A stretch of 64,000 bases of DNA from Thalassobaculum fulvum (GTDB lineage Bacteria > Pseudomonadota > Alphaproteobacteria > Thalassobaculales > Thalassobaculaceae), in NCBI RefSeq assembly GCF_014652915.1, contig NZ_BMZS01000005.1, positions 186,001-250,000 on the forward strand, given 5' to 3'. Shown here in pieces: positions 17,215 through 27,642 of the stretch; the first letter of the stretch is position 1, and the number at the start of each line of letters is the position of its first letter. The notes under the pieces are model-generated. The model made no database searches. It worked only from the letters and a program-made list of their open reading frames with translations, and had not been told where the DNA came from. The translations under genes were made by a program, and so were the position numbers.

Positions 17215-18280
17215 CCGCGTCGGCCACCCGGTCGACGTCGTCGAGCGACAGGGTTACCGACATCGGCAGCCCGAGCGTGTGGTCGGCGGCCCAGCGGGCG
17301 GCCGGGATCTCGGCCGCCTCGGCGTCGCCGAACGCCGGGTGATCCGGGCAGGCGGCCGGCCACCAGCGCAGACTCTCGATGCCGTCGCCGGCCAGCGCCT
17401 GCTGCAGCGTGTCGGCGCCGGTCTCGGCCGCGGACACGACGCAGGTCGCCGAGGCGAAGCTGCCGAAGGCCGGCTGGAACCGCACCTCGTCGGCCAGCGC
17501 TCGGCGATAGCGCTCGGCGCGCTCGATGTACTGCCGGCGCCGCTGCGGCCACTGGTCGAGGGCGGCGAGGCCGACGGCGCAGGCGTATTCGCTTATCTTG
17601 CCGTTCATTCCGACCACCGACGCGAGCCGGGACCCGCGCAGCCCGAAATTGGCGAGGCCCTGGATCGCCTCGATATGGCCGGCGTCGGCGCTGAACACCG
17701 CACCACCTTCGCCGATGCCGAGCGCCTTGGTGGCGTGCAGGCTCACCACGCACGGCGTGCGGCCGACCTCCAGCGAGTCGAATCCGGCCGCCGCGTCGAT
17801 GACGGCGGGGATTCCGGTACGGGTCGTGAACGCGTCCCAGGCCGCGGTCGGGAGCGGCGCGCCGAACGGTGCGACCGGCATCACCGCCGCCACCGGGCCC
17901 GGTGCGCCGGCGAGCGCCCGCTCGGCGATCTCCGGGGTCAGCGACCAGGTGTCGGGATCGATGTCGACGAACCAGGGAACCAGGCCGGCGGCGGCGGCGG
18001 CCATCGGCGACGCCGGGAACGTCCAGGCCGGGATCAGGCAGTAGCCGTCGGCCGCACCGGTCGCCCGCAGCGACAGGGTCAGGCCGACCGTCGCGTTGGC
18101 GACCAGCGCCACCCGATCCGCCGAGACTCCTCGTTCCTGGCCGAGCCGGGCGGCGAACCGGCCGTACAGCGGGCCGTAGTTCGAGTACCACCGCGTCCGA
18201 TCGATTTCCGCGATGTACGGCGCGATGGCCGCCTGGTCCGGCAGCAGCGGCCGGCAGACCGGGAGACGATCCGAGGTCAT
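17180..18280 (-). CDS. DegT/DnrJ/EryC1/StrS-type sugar aminotransferase
   Basis: 366 residues of a PLP fold-type I enzyme. The PLP-binding Lys185 is in SLHATKALGIGEGG and the Asp that contacts the pyridine nitrogen is Asp162 in VIDAAAG. The opening WYSNYGPLYGRF is the usual family variant of SNxGP. Family members aminate keto-sugar nucleotides. It is a plausible source of the amino group for the formyltransferase and acyltransferase encoded on the opposite strand. The start overlaps a possible 24-residue ORF (18277-18351). Confidence 0.87.
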   Translation of the reverse strand: MTSDRLPVCRPLLPDQAAIAPYIAEIDRTRWYSNYGPLYGRFAARLGQERGVSADRVALVANATVGLTLSLRATGAADGYCLIPAWTFPASPMAAAAAGLVPWFVDIDPDTWSLTPEIAERALAGAPGPVAAVMPVAPFGAPLPTAAWDAFTTRTGIPAVIDAAAGFDSLEVGRTPCVVSLHATKALGIGEGGAVFSADAGHIEAIQGLANFGLRGSRLASVVGMNGKISEYACAVGLAALDQWPQRRRQYIERAERYRRALADEVRFQPAFGSFASATCVVSAAETGADTLQQALAGDGIESLRWWPAACPDHPAFGDAEAAEIPAARWAADHTLGLPMSVTLSLDDVDRVADAVKRHLRRNDRR

Positions 18281-18351
18281 GCGGCGGCCGGGTATCGGAA
18301 GGCGTCGCGGAAGGTTGCGTCCAATCGGCCGTTGCGAAGGACTTTGGACAT
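18277..18351 (-). CDS. Possible short ORF translationally coupled to the aminotransferase
   Basis: 24 codons beginning MSKVLRNGRLDATF and ending in AAA. The ATG at 18351 has GAGGAA immediately upstream, and its TGA overlaps the ATG of the aminotransferase. It could be a leader peptide that delivers ribosomes to the next gene. It has no recognisable family and is basic. It may be chance. Confidence 0.3.
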   Translation of the reverse strand: MSKVLRNGRLDATFRDAFRYPAAA

Positions 18352-18410
18352 GCTTCCTCGTCGGCGGATGGCCCGTTGTCTGGAGCGATTCCTATAGCGA
18401 GATCTCGGGT

Positions 18411-19676
18411 CTATCGCCAGTCCGTTCCCGGCGGGGCGTCCGGGTTGCGATCGCGCCATCGGCCCGGGTCGGCGGCGGTCTCGAGCAGGGCATCGTACAT
18501 GTCGTCCATGCGGAAATGCCGCTCGGCGTAGTTCCGGGCTGCCTCCCCGAGGGCGTTCCAGCGGGTGTCACGCGCGGCAGCGGAGTCGAGGCACGCGTCG
18601 AGGTCGTCGAGGCTGTCGCCGAGGACGACGATGCCGGCGTCGTCCAGGCGGCGAAGGTTGTTGTTCGGGGCATGCAGGACGACCGCGCCGCGCCGCATGG
18701 CATTGGGAACACGCTCGCTGACCGACCCGGTCATGCCGTTCGGGTTGGTCGTGACCAGGCACGCGGTCTGCTTCAGCATGTTCAGGAAGTCGGGGAAACT
18801 CACGACCGGCGACAGGATGCAGTCCGGGTGGCGGGACGGAAGCGGCGGCAGGTCGGTCGCGATGATCCGTGACGGATAGCGCGAGACCCGGTCGAGCAGG
18901 GCCTGCCGGGACCGGTGGTTGGCGAATCGCGAGAGCATCTCCAGCGCGGTCCGCCCGGCCCGGCTGCGGAGATCGAACCGGATGTCCAGCGACGCGACGG
19001 CCTGCTCCAGCGCCCGCCATACCGGCAGTCTCGGACTGCCGGCCAGCAGCTCGGCCGCGGCCTCGATAGCCTCGAGCGGTTTCGGAAACGTCGCGAACCC
19101 GTGTCGCCAGGCAGCCCGGAAGCTCTCCGGATCGGTGTAGCTGCCGACGAACAGGATCGGCAGCAGTCGGCGGGACGGCGCGAGCCAGCTCGCTTCGTCG
19201 TTGAGCCCGACGTCGTGATACATCGGCCGCCCGGGGACCAGCCGGGCACCGGAGACGTTGATGGCCTCGGCATAGGGCAGCGAGTCGTGATCGTGGAGGA
19301 CCGCGACCTTCCGCTCGAACGCGGCCTGATGGAAGCCGAACGACCCCTCGTAGAAGGGCGGATTGCCGGCGAAGGTGATGAACACCTTCCGGATCGCCCT
19401 CACGTACGCCGGCGAGCCTTCCGCCGGTATCGGCCAGGACGGCGCCTGGCTGCGTTCGGTCACCACGAATCCGTAATCGTCCGACGACAGCAGCGACTGG
19501 AATTCGGAGACGTTCCTGGGGTCGACGACCGCGACCTTCCGACCGGACGGGGCGAGGGCGCGGTACGAGCAGTCGTAGTGGACCTCGTGCAACCGGTGCG
19601 GATCGAGATTCGATTCCAGGGTCGGCAGGACCAGGATCACGCCGTCGGCCGGCCGTCCGGAAGATCGGTCGCTCAT
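18411..19676 (-). CDS. CgeB-like GT-B glycosyltransferase candidate
   Basis: 421 residues. The C-terminal third resembles the nucleotide-sugar half of GT-B enzymes of the CgeB/Glyco_trans_1_2 type: NPNGMTGSVSERVPNAMRRGAVVLH, then a run with LGDSLDDLDACL and a terminal ARNYAERHF helix. The N-terminal half has a Rossmann-like opening (GVILVLPTLESNLDPHRLHEV). No signal peptide is present. I chose the ATG at 19676 because the longer frame to 19853 overlaps the sulfotransferase gene antiparallel to its codon bias. Donor and acceptor are unknown; the context suggests a surface glycan. Confidence 0.6.
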   Translation of the reverse strand: MSDRSSGRPADGVILVLPTLESNLDPHRLHEVHYDCSYRALAPSGRKVAVVDPRNVSEFQSLLSSDDYGFVVTERSQAPSWPIPAEGSPAYVRAIRKVFITFAGNPPFYEGSFGFHQAAFERKVAVLHDHDSLPYAEAINVSGARLVPGRPMYHDVGLNDEASWLAPSRRLLPILFVGSYTDPESFRAAWRHGFATFPKPLEAIEAAAELLAGSPRLPVWRALEQAVASLDIRFDLRSRAGRTALEMLSRFANHRSRQALLDRVSRYPSRIIATDLPPLPSRHPDCILSPVVSFPDFLNMLKQTACLVTTNPNGMTGSVSERVPNAMRRGAVVLHAPNNNLRRLDDAGIVVLGDSLDDLDACLDSAAARDTRWNALGEAARNYAERHFRMDDMYDALLETAADPGRWRDRNPDAPPGTDWR

Positions 19677-19704
19677 GGCTCTGCTCGCTGTCGGCGATCG
19701 GCCG

Positions 19705-20502
19705 TCATGCGGTGAACCGCACCTCCGACACGTCGATGTTGCGGCTGCCGGGCTCGGCCCGGACCTGCAGGTAGGAGCGCCCGGGGATCCGGCGGTCGCG
19801 CTGCTCGGCTTCTGCCGGCGGCGCGAAGCGGTCCCGGTACAGTTCCTGGGCAAACCCGAACAAGTCCCTGTCGGCCTCGGACCGGGCCTCGAGCTCGGCG
19901 TCGAACCGCTGGTCGATGCGGCGCTTCTCGGGGGTGAACTGGAAGGCCGGGTAGATCACCCCGTCGATCTCCAGCATCGCCGCCAGCAGCGCCATGAACT
20001 CGTCGAGCCGCTCCTGGAAACCGAACAGGTGGATGCGGGTCTCGAGCTGTCGCTTGGCCTCCGAGACCGGGTCGCCGTCCGGCCCGGTGGCGCCGGTCAG
20101 CAGATGCACCGCCCAGTTCGCCTGGGTCCACGTGAGCTCTTCCACCACCGTCTCGGGTGGCCGCTTTTGCAGACGGACGATCATCGCCACCAGGCTGCGC
20201 AGGCGCTGCACCGGGTCCCGCAATACCGTGAAATAACAGGTGTCGCCGCGGGCCAGCCCTTCGGCCGGGCGCTCGTGGCCCATCGCGACCTGCGCAGCGG
20301 AGAGATCCGGCGACTTGCCGCCGATCCGCCGGGCCTCGTTGGCCGAGGTCAGGCCGCGGATCGCCGCATATCCCTCCAGCACGTAGCGCAGGGTCGTGCC
20401 GCCGCATTTCGGGACATGCAGGTAGTGCACCCGGCGGTCGCTGCGCGCCAGGTCCGGCCGCGCTGCGCGGTTCACGAGGTGAGGTTTGCGGTCGACATAC
20501 AT
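19705..20502 (-). CDS. Sulfotransferase family protein
   Basis: 265 residues. The 5'-phosphosulfate-binding loop HVPKCGGTTLR is at residues 29-39 and the 3'-phosphate-binding segment FTVLRDPVQRLRSLV follows; both match the Sulfotransfer_2 family that uses PAPS. It probably sulfates a carbohydrate made by the neighbouring genes. It is on the same strand as the glycosyltransferase and aminotransferase downstream. There is no membrane anchor, so it is predicted cytoplasmic. Confidence 0.87.
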   Translation of the reverse strand: MYVDRKPHLVNRAARPDLARSDRRVHYLHVPKCGGTTLRYVLEGYAAIRGLTSANEARRIGGKSPDLSAAQVAMGHERPAEGLARGDTCYFTVLRDPVQRLRSLVAMIVRLQKRPPETVVEELTWTQANWAVHLLTGATGPDGDPVSEAKRQLETRIHLFGFQERLDEFMALLAAMLEIDGVIYPAFQFTPEKRRIDQRFDAELEARSEADRDLFGFAQELYRDRFAPPAEAEQRDRRIPGRSYLQVRAEPGSRNIDVSEVRFTA

Positions 20503-20587
20503 CGGCTGGGTTGGGGCAGGGGCGGTCGGTTTCGGCCAATGGCACCCGGACGGCCGGTTTCGTCAAGGGGCAGGGGCGGGGAGCCGG

Positions 20588-21313
20588 TCAGGCCGGGTCG
20601 GTGCCCAGCAACGCGGGTAGCGCGTGCACGTCGGCCAGCACGACGTCGGCCAGCGGCACCAGGACCTGCTCCGGCGAGGTCCCCGTCAGCACGCCGACCA
20701 CGCGGCCGCAGCCGGCGGCACGCCCGGCGGTCAGGTCGGCCGGCGAGTCGCCGACCATCGCGACGTCCGCCGGCGCCAGGCCCATGGCGGCGCAGAACGC
20801 CAGGATCATGCCCGGCTCCGGCTTGGCACCGTGTCCGGAATCGTACCCGGCGACGAAGTCGAGATGCCCGGCGATGCCCAGGCGGCCGACGGTCGCGTGC
20901 GCCGCCTTCTCGGCGTCGTTGGTGGCCACGCCGAGGCGCAGGCCGCCGCCGCGCAGTCGGTCGAACAGGACGGGCAGGTCGCCGACCGGGGCCAGCAGTT
21001 CCAGCCCCCGGCGCTCCCAGAACTCGTCGAGCCAGGGGATCAGTACGTCGAGCTCCGGAAGCTCCGGACTGAGGTCGCGCCACCGCGCGGCGATCACGTC
21101 GACGGTGGCGGAGGCGAGGACCGTGCCGGGCAGTACGCGACCGCTCACCGGGTCCCGGCCGGTCGCCTGCAGCCAGGCGGCCGCCATTCCGGGCCGGCCG
21201 ATCCGGCGCGCCAGGGCCTCGGCGCTCTCGACATAGACCGGCGTCCAGCTCTGCTCGAAATGGATGAGGGTGCCGTCCTTGTCGAAGACGATACCCCTGA
21301 TACCGGCGGTCAT
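20588..21313 (-). CDS. HAD-family hydrolase (phosphoglycolate phosphatase-like)
   Basis: 241 residues. HAD motif I is FDKDGT (Asp11 nucleophile, Asp13), motif II GVATND, motif III Lys in GAKPEPGM, and motif IV VGDSPAD. A helical cap lies between motifs I and II. The ATG at 21313 overlaps the stop of the choline-transporter ATPase gene by 4 bases, making it the fourth gene of that operon. The substrate may be a phosphorylated choline-related compound, but this is only a context guess. Confidence 0.87.
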   Translation of the reverse strand: MTAGIRGIVFDKDGTLIHFEQSWTPVYVESAEALARRIGRPGMAAAWLQATGRDPVSGRVLPGTVLASATVDVIAARWRDLSPELPELDVLIPWLDEFWERRGLELLAPVGDLPVLFDRLRGGGLRLGVATNDAEKAAHATVGRLGIAGHLDFVAGYDSGHGAKPEPGMILAFCAAMGLAPADVAMVGDSPADLTAGRAAGCGRVVGVLTGTSPEQVLVPLADVVLADVHALPALLGTDPA

Positions 21314-22380
21314 GCCTGCTGGTCCCGAACCGTGTCCCCTTGGCGCCTGCGCAGCAGGCCGTCGTAGATCTCGGCCTCGCCTACCACGCCGAGCAGGGCG
21401 CCGTCGTCCCCCAGGACCGGGAACGGGCCGCCGTGCCGGCGGGCCAGCGCCACCAGCTCCCGCATCGGGGTGTCGGGGGCGACCGCCCGGTCGCGCTCGA
21501 CCGCCTCGCCGTCGCCCGCCGGCCGCATCAGCGACGCCGCGCACAGCACGTTCAGCGGGTTCACGTTGGCCACGAACGCCCGGACGTAGTCGTTGGCCGG
21601 CCGGGTGACGATCTCCTCCGGGCGCCCGTACTGGACGATCCGGCCGCCCTCCATGATGGCGATGTGGGTGCCGATCTTCAGCGCCTCGTCCAGGTCGTGG
21701 CTGACGAACACGATGGTCTTCTTCAGGCTCCGCTGCAGGTCCAGCAGCTCGTCCTGCAGGTGCTCGCGGATCAGCGGATCGAGGGCCGAGAACGGCTCGT
21801 CCATCAGCAGGATGTCGGCGTCGGTCGCCAGCGCCCGCGCCAGCCCGACGCGCTGCTGCATGCCGCCCGACAGCTCGTGCGGGCGTTTGTCGGCCCACTG
21901 GTCGAGCCGGACCAGCGCCAGCTTCTCGTCGACCAGCCGCTCCCGCTCGGCCCGCGCCAGGCCGCGCAGCTCCAGCCCGAGGCCGACGTTCTCGCGGATC
22001 GTGCGCCACGGCATCAGCGCGAACTGCTGGAACACCATGGCGATCCGGTCGGTGCGCAGCCGGCGCAGGGTGGCGGCGTCGCAACTCGCCACGTCGACCT
22101 GATCGCCGCGATCGGCGATCAGCACCTTGCCGCGGCTGACCTTGTTGAGGCCGTTCACGCAGCGCAGCAGCGACGACTTGCCGGAACCGGACAGCCCCAT
22201 CAGCACGCAGATCTCGCCCTGCTCGATGCCGAGCGTGGCGTCGCGCACGCCGACCACCGCGCCGGTCTCCGCCAGCACCCGGGCGCGGTCGGCACCCTGG
22301 TCGATCAGGGCAAGCGCCGACTTCTGGGTCGCCGGCGTGCCGAACACCACGTCGACGTGGTCGAAGGTGATGGCGTCCAT
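21310..22380 (-). CDS. choV: Choline/glycine betaine ABC importer ATPase
   Basis: 356 residues. Walker A GLSGSGKS is at 62-69, preceded by a 50-residue N-terminal extension usual for ChoV/ProV. The signature is LSGGMQQR, Walker B ILLMDEPFSALDPLIR, and switch SHDLDEAL. A C-terminal CBS-like tail (PFPVLGDDGALLGVVGEAEIYDGLL) may sense ionic strength or nucleotide. It lies 2 bases after the permease gene. Confidence 0.92.
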   Translation of the reverse strand: MDAITFDHVDVVFGTPATQKSALALIDQGADRARVLAETGAVVGVRDATLGIEQGEICVLMGLSGSGKSSLLRCVNGLNKVSRGKVLIADRGDQVDVASCDAATLRRLRTDRIAMVFQQFALMPWRTIRENVGLGLELRGLARAERERLVDEKLALVRLDQWADKRPHELSGGMQQRVGLARALATDADILLMDEPFSALDPLIREHLQDELLDLQRSLKKTIVFVSHDLDEALKIGTHIAIMEGGRIVQYGRPEEIVTRPANDYVRAFVANVNPLNVLCAASLMRPAGDGEAVERDRAVAPDTPMRELVALARRHGGPFPVLGDDGALLGVVGEAEIYDGLLRRRQGDTVRDQQA

Positions 22381-22382
22381 GG

Positions 22383-23249
22383 TCAGTGCCCGCCTCCCGA
22401 GCCCGGGGGCTCGGTCTGCCGCATGATCCGGTCCATCAGGATCGCCACGATCACGATCGCGAGGCCCGCCTCGAAGCCCTGGGCGATGTTCACGGTGTTC
22501 AGCGCCCGCACCACCGGCTTGCCGAGGCCGTTGGCGCCGACCAGGGCGGCGATCACCACCATCGACAGCGACAGCATGATGCACTGGGTGACGCCGGCCA
22601 TGATGGTCGGCATGGCGTGCGGCAGCTCGACCTTGAGCAGCAGCTGCCGGCGGGTGGCGCCGAACGCCTCGCCGGCCTCGATCAGCGGCTTCGGGACGTT
22701 GCGCACGCCGAGCTCGGTCAGCCGGATCGGCGCCGGGATCGCGAACACCACCGTCGAGATCAGGCCCGGTACCACGCCGAGGCCGAACAGCATCAGGGTC
22801 GGGATCAGGTAGACGAATGTCGGGATCGTCTGCATCAGGTCGAGCACCGGCCGGATCGCGGAATAGAACCAGCGGTTGTGGGCGGCGTAGATGCCGATCG
22901 GCACGCCGATCACGACGCAGACCAGGGTGGCGGACAGCACCAGGGCGAGGGTCTCGACCGTGGCTTCCCAGTAGCCGAGGTTGAGGATCAGCAGCAGCCC
23001 GACCACCACCAGCGCCACCAGCGCCTTGGACCGGTGCAGTCGCCAGGCGAGTGCGGCGATCAGCGCGATCAGCAGCACCGGCGGCACCGCCGACAGCAGC
23101 CAGATGACGCCCTCGATGGCCCAGCCGAGCCCGTCCGAGAACGCCCGGAACTGGTTGTAGAAATTGTCGGTCAGCCACTCGACGAAGACCTTCACGCCGC
23201 GCCCGAGCGCCAGCTTGTTGTCCTCGAAGAACGCCGAGATCGGGTCCAT
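22383..23249 (-). CDS. choW: Choline/glycine betaine ABC importer permease
   Basis: 288 residues with an amphipathic N-terminal region (VEWLTDNFYNQFR) and about six transmembrane segments. The EAA-type loop is EAGEAFGATRRQLLLKVELPHAMPTIMAG, exactly where ProW-type permeases have it. The segment TIPTFVYLIPTLMLFGLG is typical of ChoW. It is the membrane component between the binding protein and the ATPase. Confidence 0.93.
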   Translation of the reverse strand: MDPISAFFEDNKLALGRGVKVFVEWLTDNFYNQFRAFSDGLGWAIEGVIWLLSAVPPVLLIALIAALAWRLHRSKALVALVVVGLLLILNLGYWEATVETLALVLSATLVCVVIGVPIGIYAAHNRWFYSAIRPVLDLMQTIPTFVYLIPTLMLFGLGVVPGLISTVVFAIPAPIRLTELGVRNVPKPLIEAGEAFGATRRQLLLKVELPHAMPTIMAGVTQCIMLSLSMVVIAALVGANGLGKPVVRALNTVNIAQGFEAGLAIVIVAILMDRIMRQTEPPGSGGGH

Positions 23250-23276
23250 GCCCTAGCCCCCACCGTCAGCCGCGCT

Positions 23277-23391
23277 TGGGTCCCGGATCGGCCGCGCCGG
23301 GGCGCGGCCGTCCGGGATGAGGGGAAGAGGATATCGTATCACTCGTCCTCGTCCCGGCCGCAGCGGCGGCGCCGCGAAGAGCCGGGACCCA
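23277..23391. repeat. Palindromic intergenic element between choX and choW
   Basis: A 115-base imperfect palindrome. The outer arms TGGGTCCCGG (23277-23286) and CCGGGACCCA (23382-23391) are perfect inverted copies, and inner GC-rich arms (around 23290-23315 and 23350-23375) can also pair. Its composition resembles the dispersed mirror-type intergenic repeats of GC-rich proteobacteria. It sits after the binding-protein gene, like the hairpins at 7358 and 58016. Confidence 0.6.
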
Positions 23392-23409
23392 GGCGGCTCG
23401 AGCCCAGCC

Positions 23410-24348
23410 TCAGAGGCCGAGCTCCTTCTTCACCGCCTTCCTGGCGTCGCCGCCCTCCTGGGTGGTCACGCCCTCGATCCAGGACATCACCATCTCGGGG
23501 TGGGCCTTCAGGTACTTCTCGGCCGCCTTCTCCGGCTTCATCCCGTCGTCCAGGATGTAGCCCATGATGGTGTTCTCCATGTCGAGGGTGAACACCAGGT
23601 TGGACAGGAACCTGCCGAGGTTCGGGCACTCCTTGGTGAGGCCGGCGCGGACGTTGGTGTAGACGGTGGCGCCGCCGAAGTCCGGGCCGAAGTAGTCGTC
23701 GCCGCCGGCCAGGTAGGCGATGTCGAAGTTGCTGTTCATCGGATGCGGGGCCCAGCCCAGGAACACGATCCATTCCTTGGCGCGGACCGCGCGGGCGACC
23801 TGGCTCAGCATGCCCTGCTCGGACGACTCGACGACCTCCCAGCCCTTCAGGCCGAAGGCGTCCTTGTCGATCATGTCCTGGATCAGCCGGTTGCCGTCGT
23901 TGCCCGGCTCGATGCCGTACAGTTTGCCGGCGAACTTGTCCTTGTGGGCGGCCAGGTCGGCGAAGCTCTTCACGCCGGCCGCGGCCACGTAGCTCGGCAC
24001 CGCCAGGGTGTACTTCGCGCCCTCCAGGTTGGCCCGCAGGCTCTCGACCGAGCCGTCGTCGAGATACGGCTTCAGGTCGGCGGCCATCGACGGCATCCAG
24101 TTCCCGAGGAACACGTCGACGTCCTTGTTCTTCAGGCTGGCATAGGTCACCGGCACCGACAGGATCTGGGTCTCCGGATCGTAGTCGAGCGCGTCCAGCA
24201 CCACCGAGGCGGCGGCCGTGGTGGCGGTGATGTCGGTCCAGCCGACGTCGGAGAACGTCACGTCCTCGCAGGATTCCGGATCCGCGGCCATTGCCGGTCC
24301 GGCGGCGAGGATAGCGGCGGCCAGCGCCGCGCCGAGCGAGTTGCGCAT
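23410..24348 (-). CDS. choX: Choline ABC importer periplasmic binding protein
   Basis: 312 residues with a signal peptide (AALAAAILAAGPAMAAD). The mature protein opens CEDVTFSDVGWTDITATTA, the OpuAC/ChoX opening. Aromatic residues that could form a cation-pi cage are present in GNWMPSM and LGWAPHPMN. Two Cys residues (ESCED and KECPN) could form the disulfide seen in ChoX. It is the first gene of choXWV-HAD. The gene downstream is separated by the palindromic element. Confidence 0.9.
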   Translation of the reverse strand: MRNSLGAALAAAILAAGPAMAADPESCEDVTFSDVGWTDITATTAAASVVLDALDYDPETQILSVPVTYASLKNKDVDVFLGNWMPSMAADLKPYLDDGSVESLRANLEGAKYTLAVPSYVAAAGVKSFADLAAHKDKFAGKLYGIEPGNDGNRLIQDMIDKDAFGLKGWEVVESSEQGMLSQVARAVRAKEWIVFLGWAPHPMNSNFDIAYLAGGDDYFGPDFGGATVYTNVRAGLTKECPNLGRFLSNLVFTLDMENTIMGYILDDGMKPEKAAEKYLKAHPEMVMSWIEGVTTQEGGDARKAVKKELGL

Positions 24349-24427
24349 GTTCGAAGCCTCTCCGATGTTCTTTTGATTGTGCTAGAGCATGCAGTTTGAA
24401 ACCGGAAAGGCAAGGCGGGCTGTTCCG

Positions 24428-25087
24428 TCAGCGGCGGATCGGGTCGCGTCCATGCCCGGTTCGGGCCTGCCAGCCGGCCCGTTCGAGCTCCGGTACGACG
24501 TGCTCCTGCTCGGGCCGGCCGAGGCACAGATAGGCGGTGAGCGACCAGTCCTCGGGTACGGCGAGGTCGCGGCGCAGCCGGTCCGGGTCGAGGATCGACA
24601 CCCAGCCGACGCCGATCCCGTCTGCGCGGGCCGCCAGCCACAGGGTGTGCACCGCCATCACCGTGGAATGCTCCAGGGTCTGCGGCATGGTGCGGCGGCC
24701 GAGACCGTGGCCCTGGGCGGTGCCGGTGTCGGTGAACACCGCGAGCTGCACCGGCGCCCGGTCGAGGCCGGCCAGCTTCAGCGACGCATAGAGATGCCGC
24801 CGTTCCTCGGGTTGCGCGCCCAGGGCGTCGGCGTTGGCCTCGGTGAAGTTGGCCCGGACCGCGGCGCGGGCGGCGGTCGATTCCACCGCCACGAAGCGCC
24901 AGGGCTGGCTGTTGCCGACCGAGGGCGCGAGATCGGCGAGACCGAGCAGCCGGTCGACGGTTCCGGGGGCGACCGGGTCGGTCCGGAACCGCCGGACGTC
25001 CCGGCGCCAGCGCAGCAGCGTCTCCAGGCCGTCGCGGAACGCGCCGTCGAAGACGGGAGGAGGCTCGATCGGGGTCAATCCGGTCAC
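24428..25087 (-). CDS. bluB: 5,6-dimethylbenzimidazole synthase
   Basis: 219 residues of a nitroreductase-fold flavoenzyme. BluB-specific segments are RRDVRRF, DLAPSVGNSQPWRFV, GRRTMPQTLEHSTVMAVHTLWLAARA (given in parts) and GVGWVSIL, followed by AYLCLGRP. BluB destroys reduced FMN with oxygen to make the lower ligand of cobalamin. I chose the GTG at 25087; it gives a length close to known BluB. No other cobalamin genes are in the window, though the two radical-SAM proteins at 34-38 kb would use cobalamin if they bind it. Confidence 0.88.
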   Translation of the reverse strand: MTGLTPIEPPPVFDGAFRDGLETLLRWRRDVRRFRTDPVAPGTVDRLLGLADLAPSVGNSQPWRFVAVESTAARAAVRANFTEANADALGAQPEERRHLYASLKLAGLDRAPVQLAVFTDTGTAQGHGLGRRTMPQTLEHSTVMAVHTLWLAARADGIGVGWVSILDPDRLRRDLAVPEDWSLTAYLCLGRPEQEHVVPELERAGWQARTGHGRDPIRR

Positions 25088-25186
25088 ATCCGCTCGTGGT
25101 CGGGGGCGTGCCACCCTGACCGCATCCTGGCCTCGAGGGAACCGTCGGCCTTTCCCCCATGCGTCACGAACGGTAGAACCGCCGTC

Positions 25187-26680
<1,494 letters not shown>

Positions 26681-26702
26681 GCGGCCGCGTCGGCTCGGTG
26701 GG

Positions 26703-27566
26703 TCAGCCGCCCGCCCGGGCGGCGGCGCGCTTGCGCTTCAGCTCCTCCCACTCGGCCATGACCTCGGCCTTGCGGGCCTCGAAGGCGGCGGCGGTGCGGG
26801 CGTTGACGATCTCGCGCTGCCGGCGCAGGAATTCGGTGTTGGCGGCGCGGGCCGCCTTGATCATCTCGTACTGCTGGGCGCGCCTGGACCGTTCCCGGGC
26901 GAGTTCGGCGCGGTGCTGGTCGGCGGCGCGGGCCTGCGGGGTCACCGGCACGATGGAGCCGGCGGCGGCGGTGACCAGGTTGGTGCGCTGGCCGTACCAC
27001 AGGTCGTAGACCCGGCCCTGATAGGCGTCGCCGCGCCGGTCGTCGCGGCTGTGGTAGTACGCGACCGCGTCCTTCCAGGTTCCGACCTCGTCCTTCAGGT
27101 CGCGCAGGAAGGCGGCGGCGTAGTTGGCATTGGTCTCCGGGTCGAAGGCCTGGTTCAGGTCGTCGAACGCGTCGGCGTGGTAGTACAGGTTCACCTGCAT
27201 GCAGCCGACGTCGATGTTCTTCACGCCGCGCGCCTGCAGCTTCATGACCTCGGCAATCGCCGCCGCCTTGCTCGGCAGGTATCGCCCCCGGCCCTCGGCC
27301 ATCACCGTCCACGGCCAGGCAAAGCTTGCCCGGTGCGCCTGGTCCCAGCGGCCGGTCTCGGCCAGCGAGATGGCGCCGAGCAGGTGCGGCGCGATGTGGT
27401 GCCGGCGCTCGGCCGCCCGGGTCGCCTCGATGCAGGCTTCGTGGGCGGCAGGCGTCGGTGTCGAATCGGCCCGCGCCGCGGCGGCCTCGACGGGCATGCC
27501 GGTGGCCGCCAGGGCCAGCAGCATCAGGATGCGGGGCAAGATGCGGGGCAGTATGCGAGCGGTCAT
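26703..27566 (-). CDS. Lytic transglycosylase (SLT domain), exported
   Basis: 287 residues. A signal peptide covers about residues 1-30, with a small in-frame duplication (ILPRILPRIL). The SLT fold follows: catalytic Glu70 in ISLAETGRW, then VGCMQVNLYYH and a TNANYAAAFL helix, the usual second and third SLT motifs. The C-terminal 70 residues are a charged helix (REIVNARTAAAFEARKAEV). GGAGGTG stands 7 bases before the ATG. It cleaves peptidoglycan glycan strands in the periplasm. It converges with betB. Confidence 0.85.
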   Translation of the reverse strand: MTARILPRILPRILMLLALAATGMPVEAAAARADSTPTPAAHEACIEATRAAERRHHIAPHLLGAISLAETGRWDQAHRASFAWPWTVMAEGRGRYLPSKAAAIAEVMKLQARGVKNIDVGCMQVNLYYHADAFDDLNQAFDPETNANYAAAFLRDLKDEVGTWKDAVAYYHSRDDRRGDAYQGRVYDLWYGQRTNLVTAAAGSIVPVTPQARAADQHRAELARERSRRAQQYEMIKAARAANTEFLRRQREIVNARTAAAFEARKAEVMAEWEELKRKRAAARAGG

Positions 27567-27642
27567 GCGTCACCTCCTGCGCGAAGGGAAGCAACCGGCG
27601 TGCCACTCTTCGAGCGGACGCGCATTGCGCGGGCGCAGGCGA

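Noticed and set aside
27525-27566. Short tandem repeat ILPRILPRIL at the start of the transglycosylase
   Set aside because: A two-copy 12-base duplication in the signal peptide; likely neutral slippage in a hydrophobic segment.
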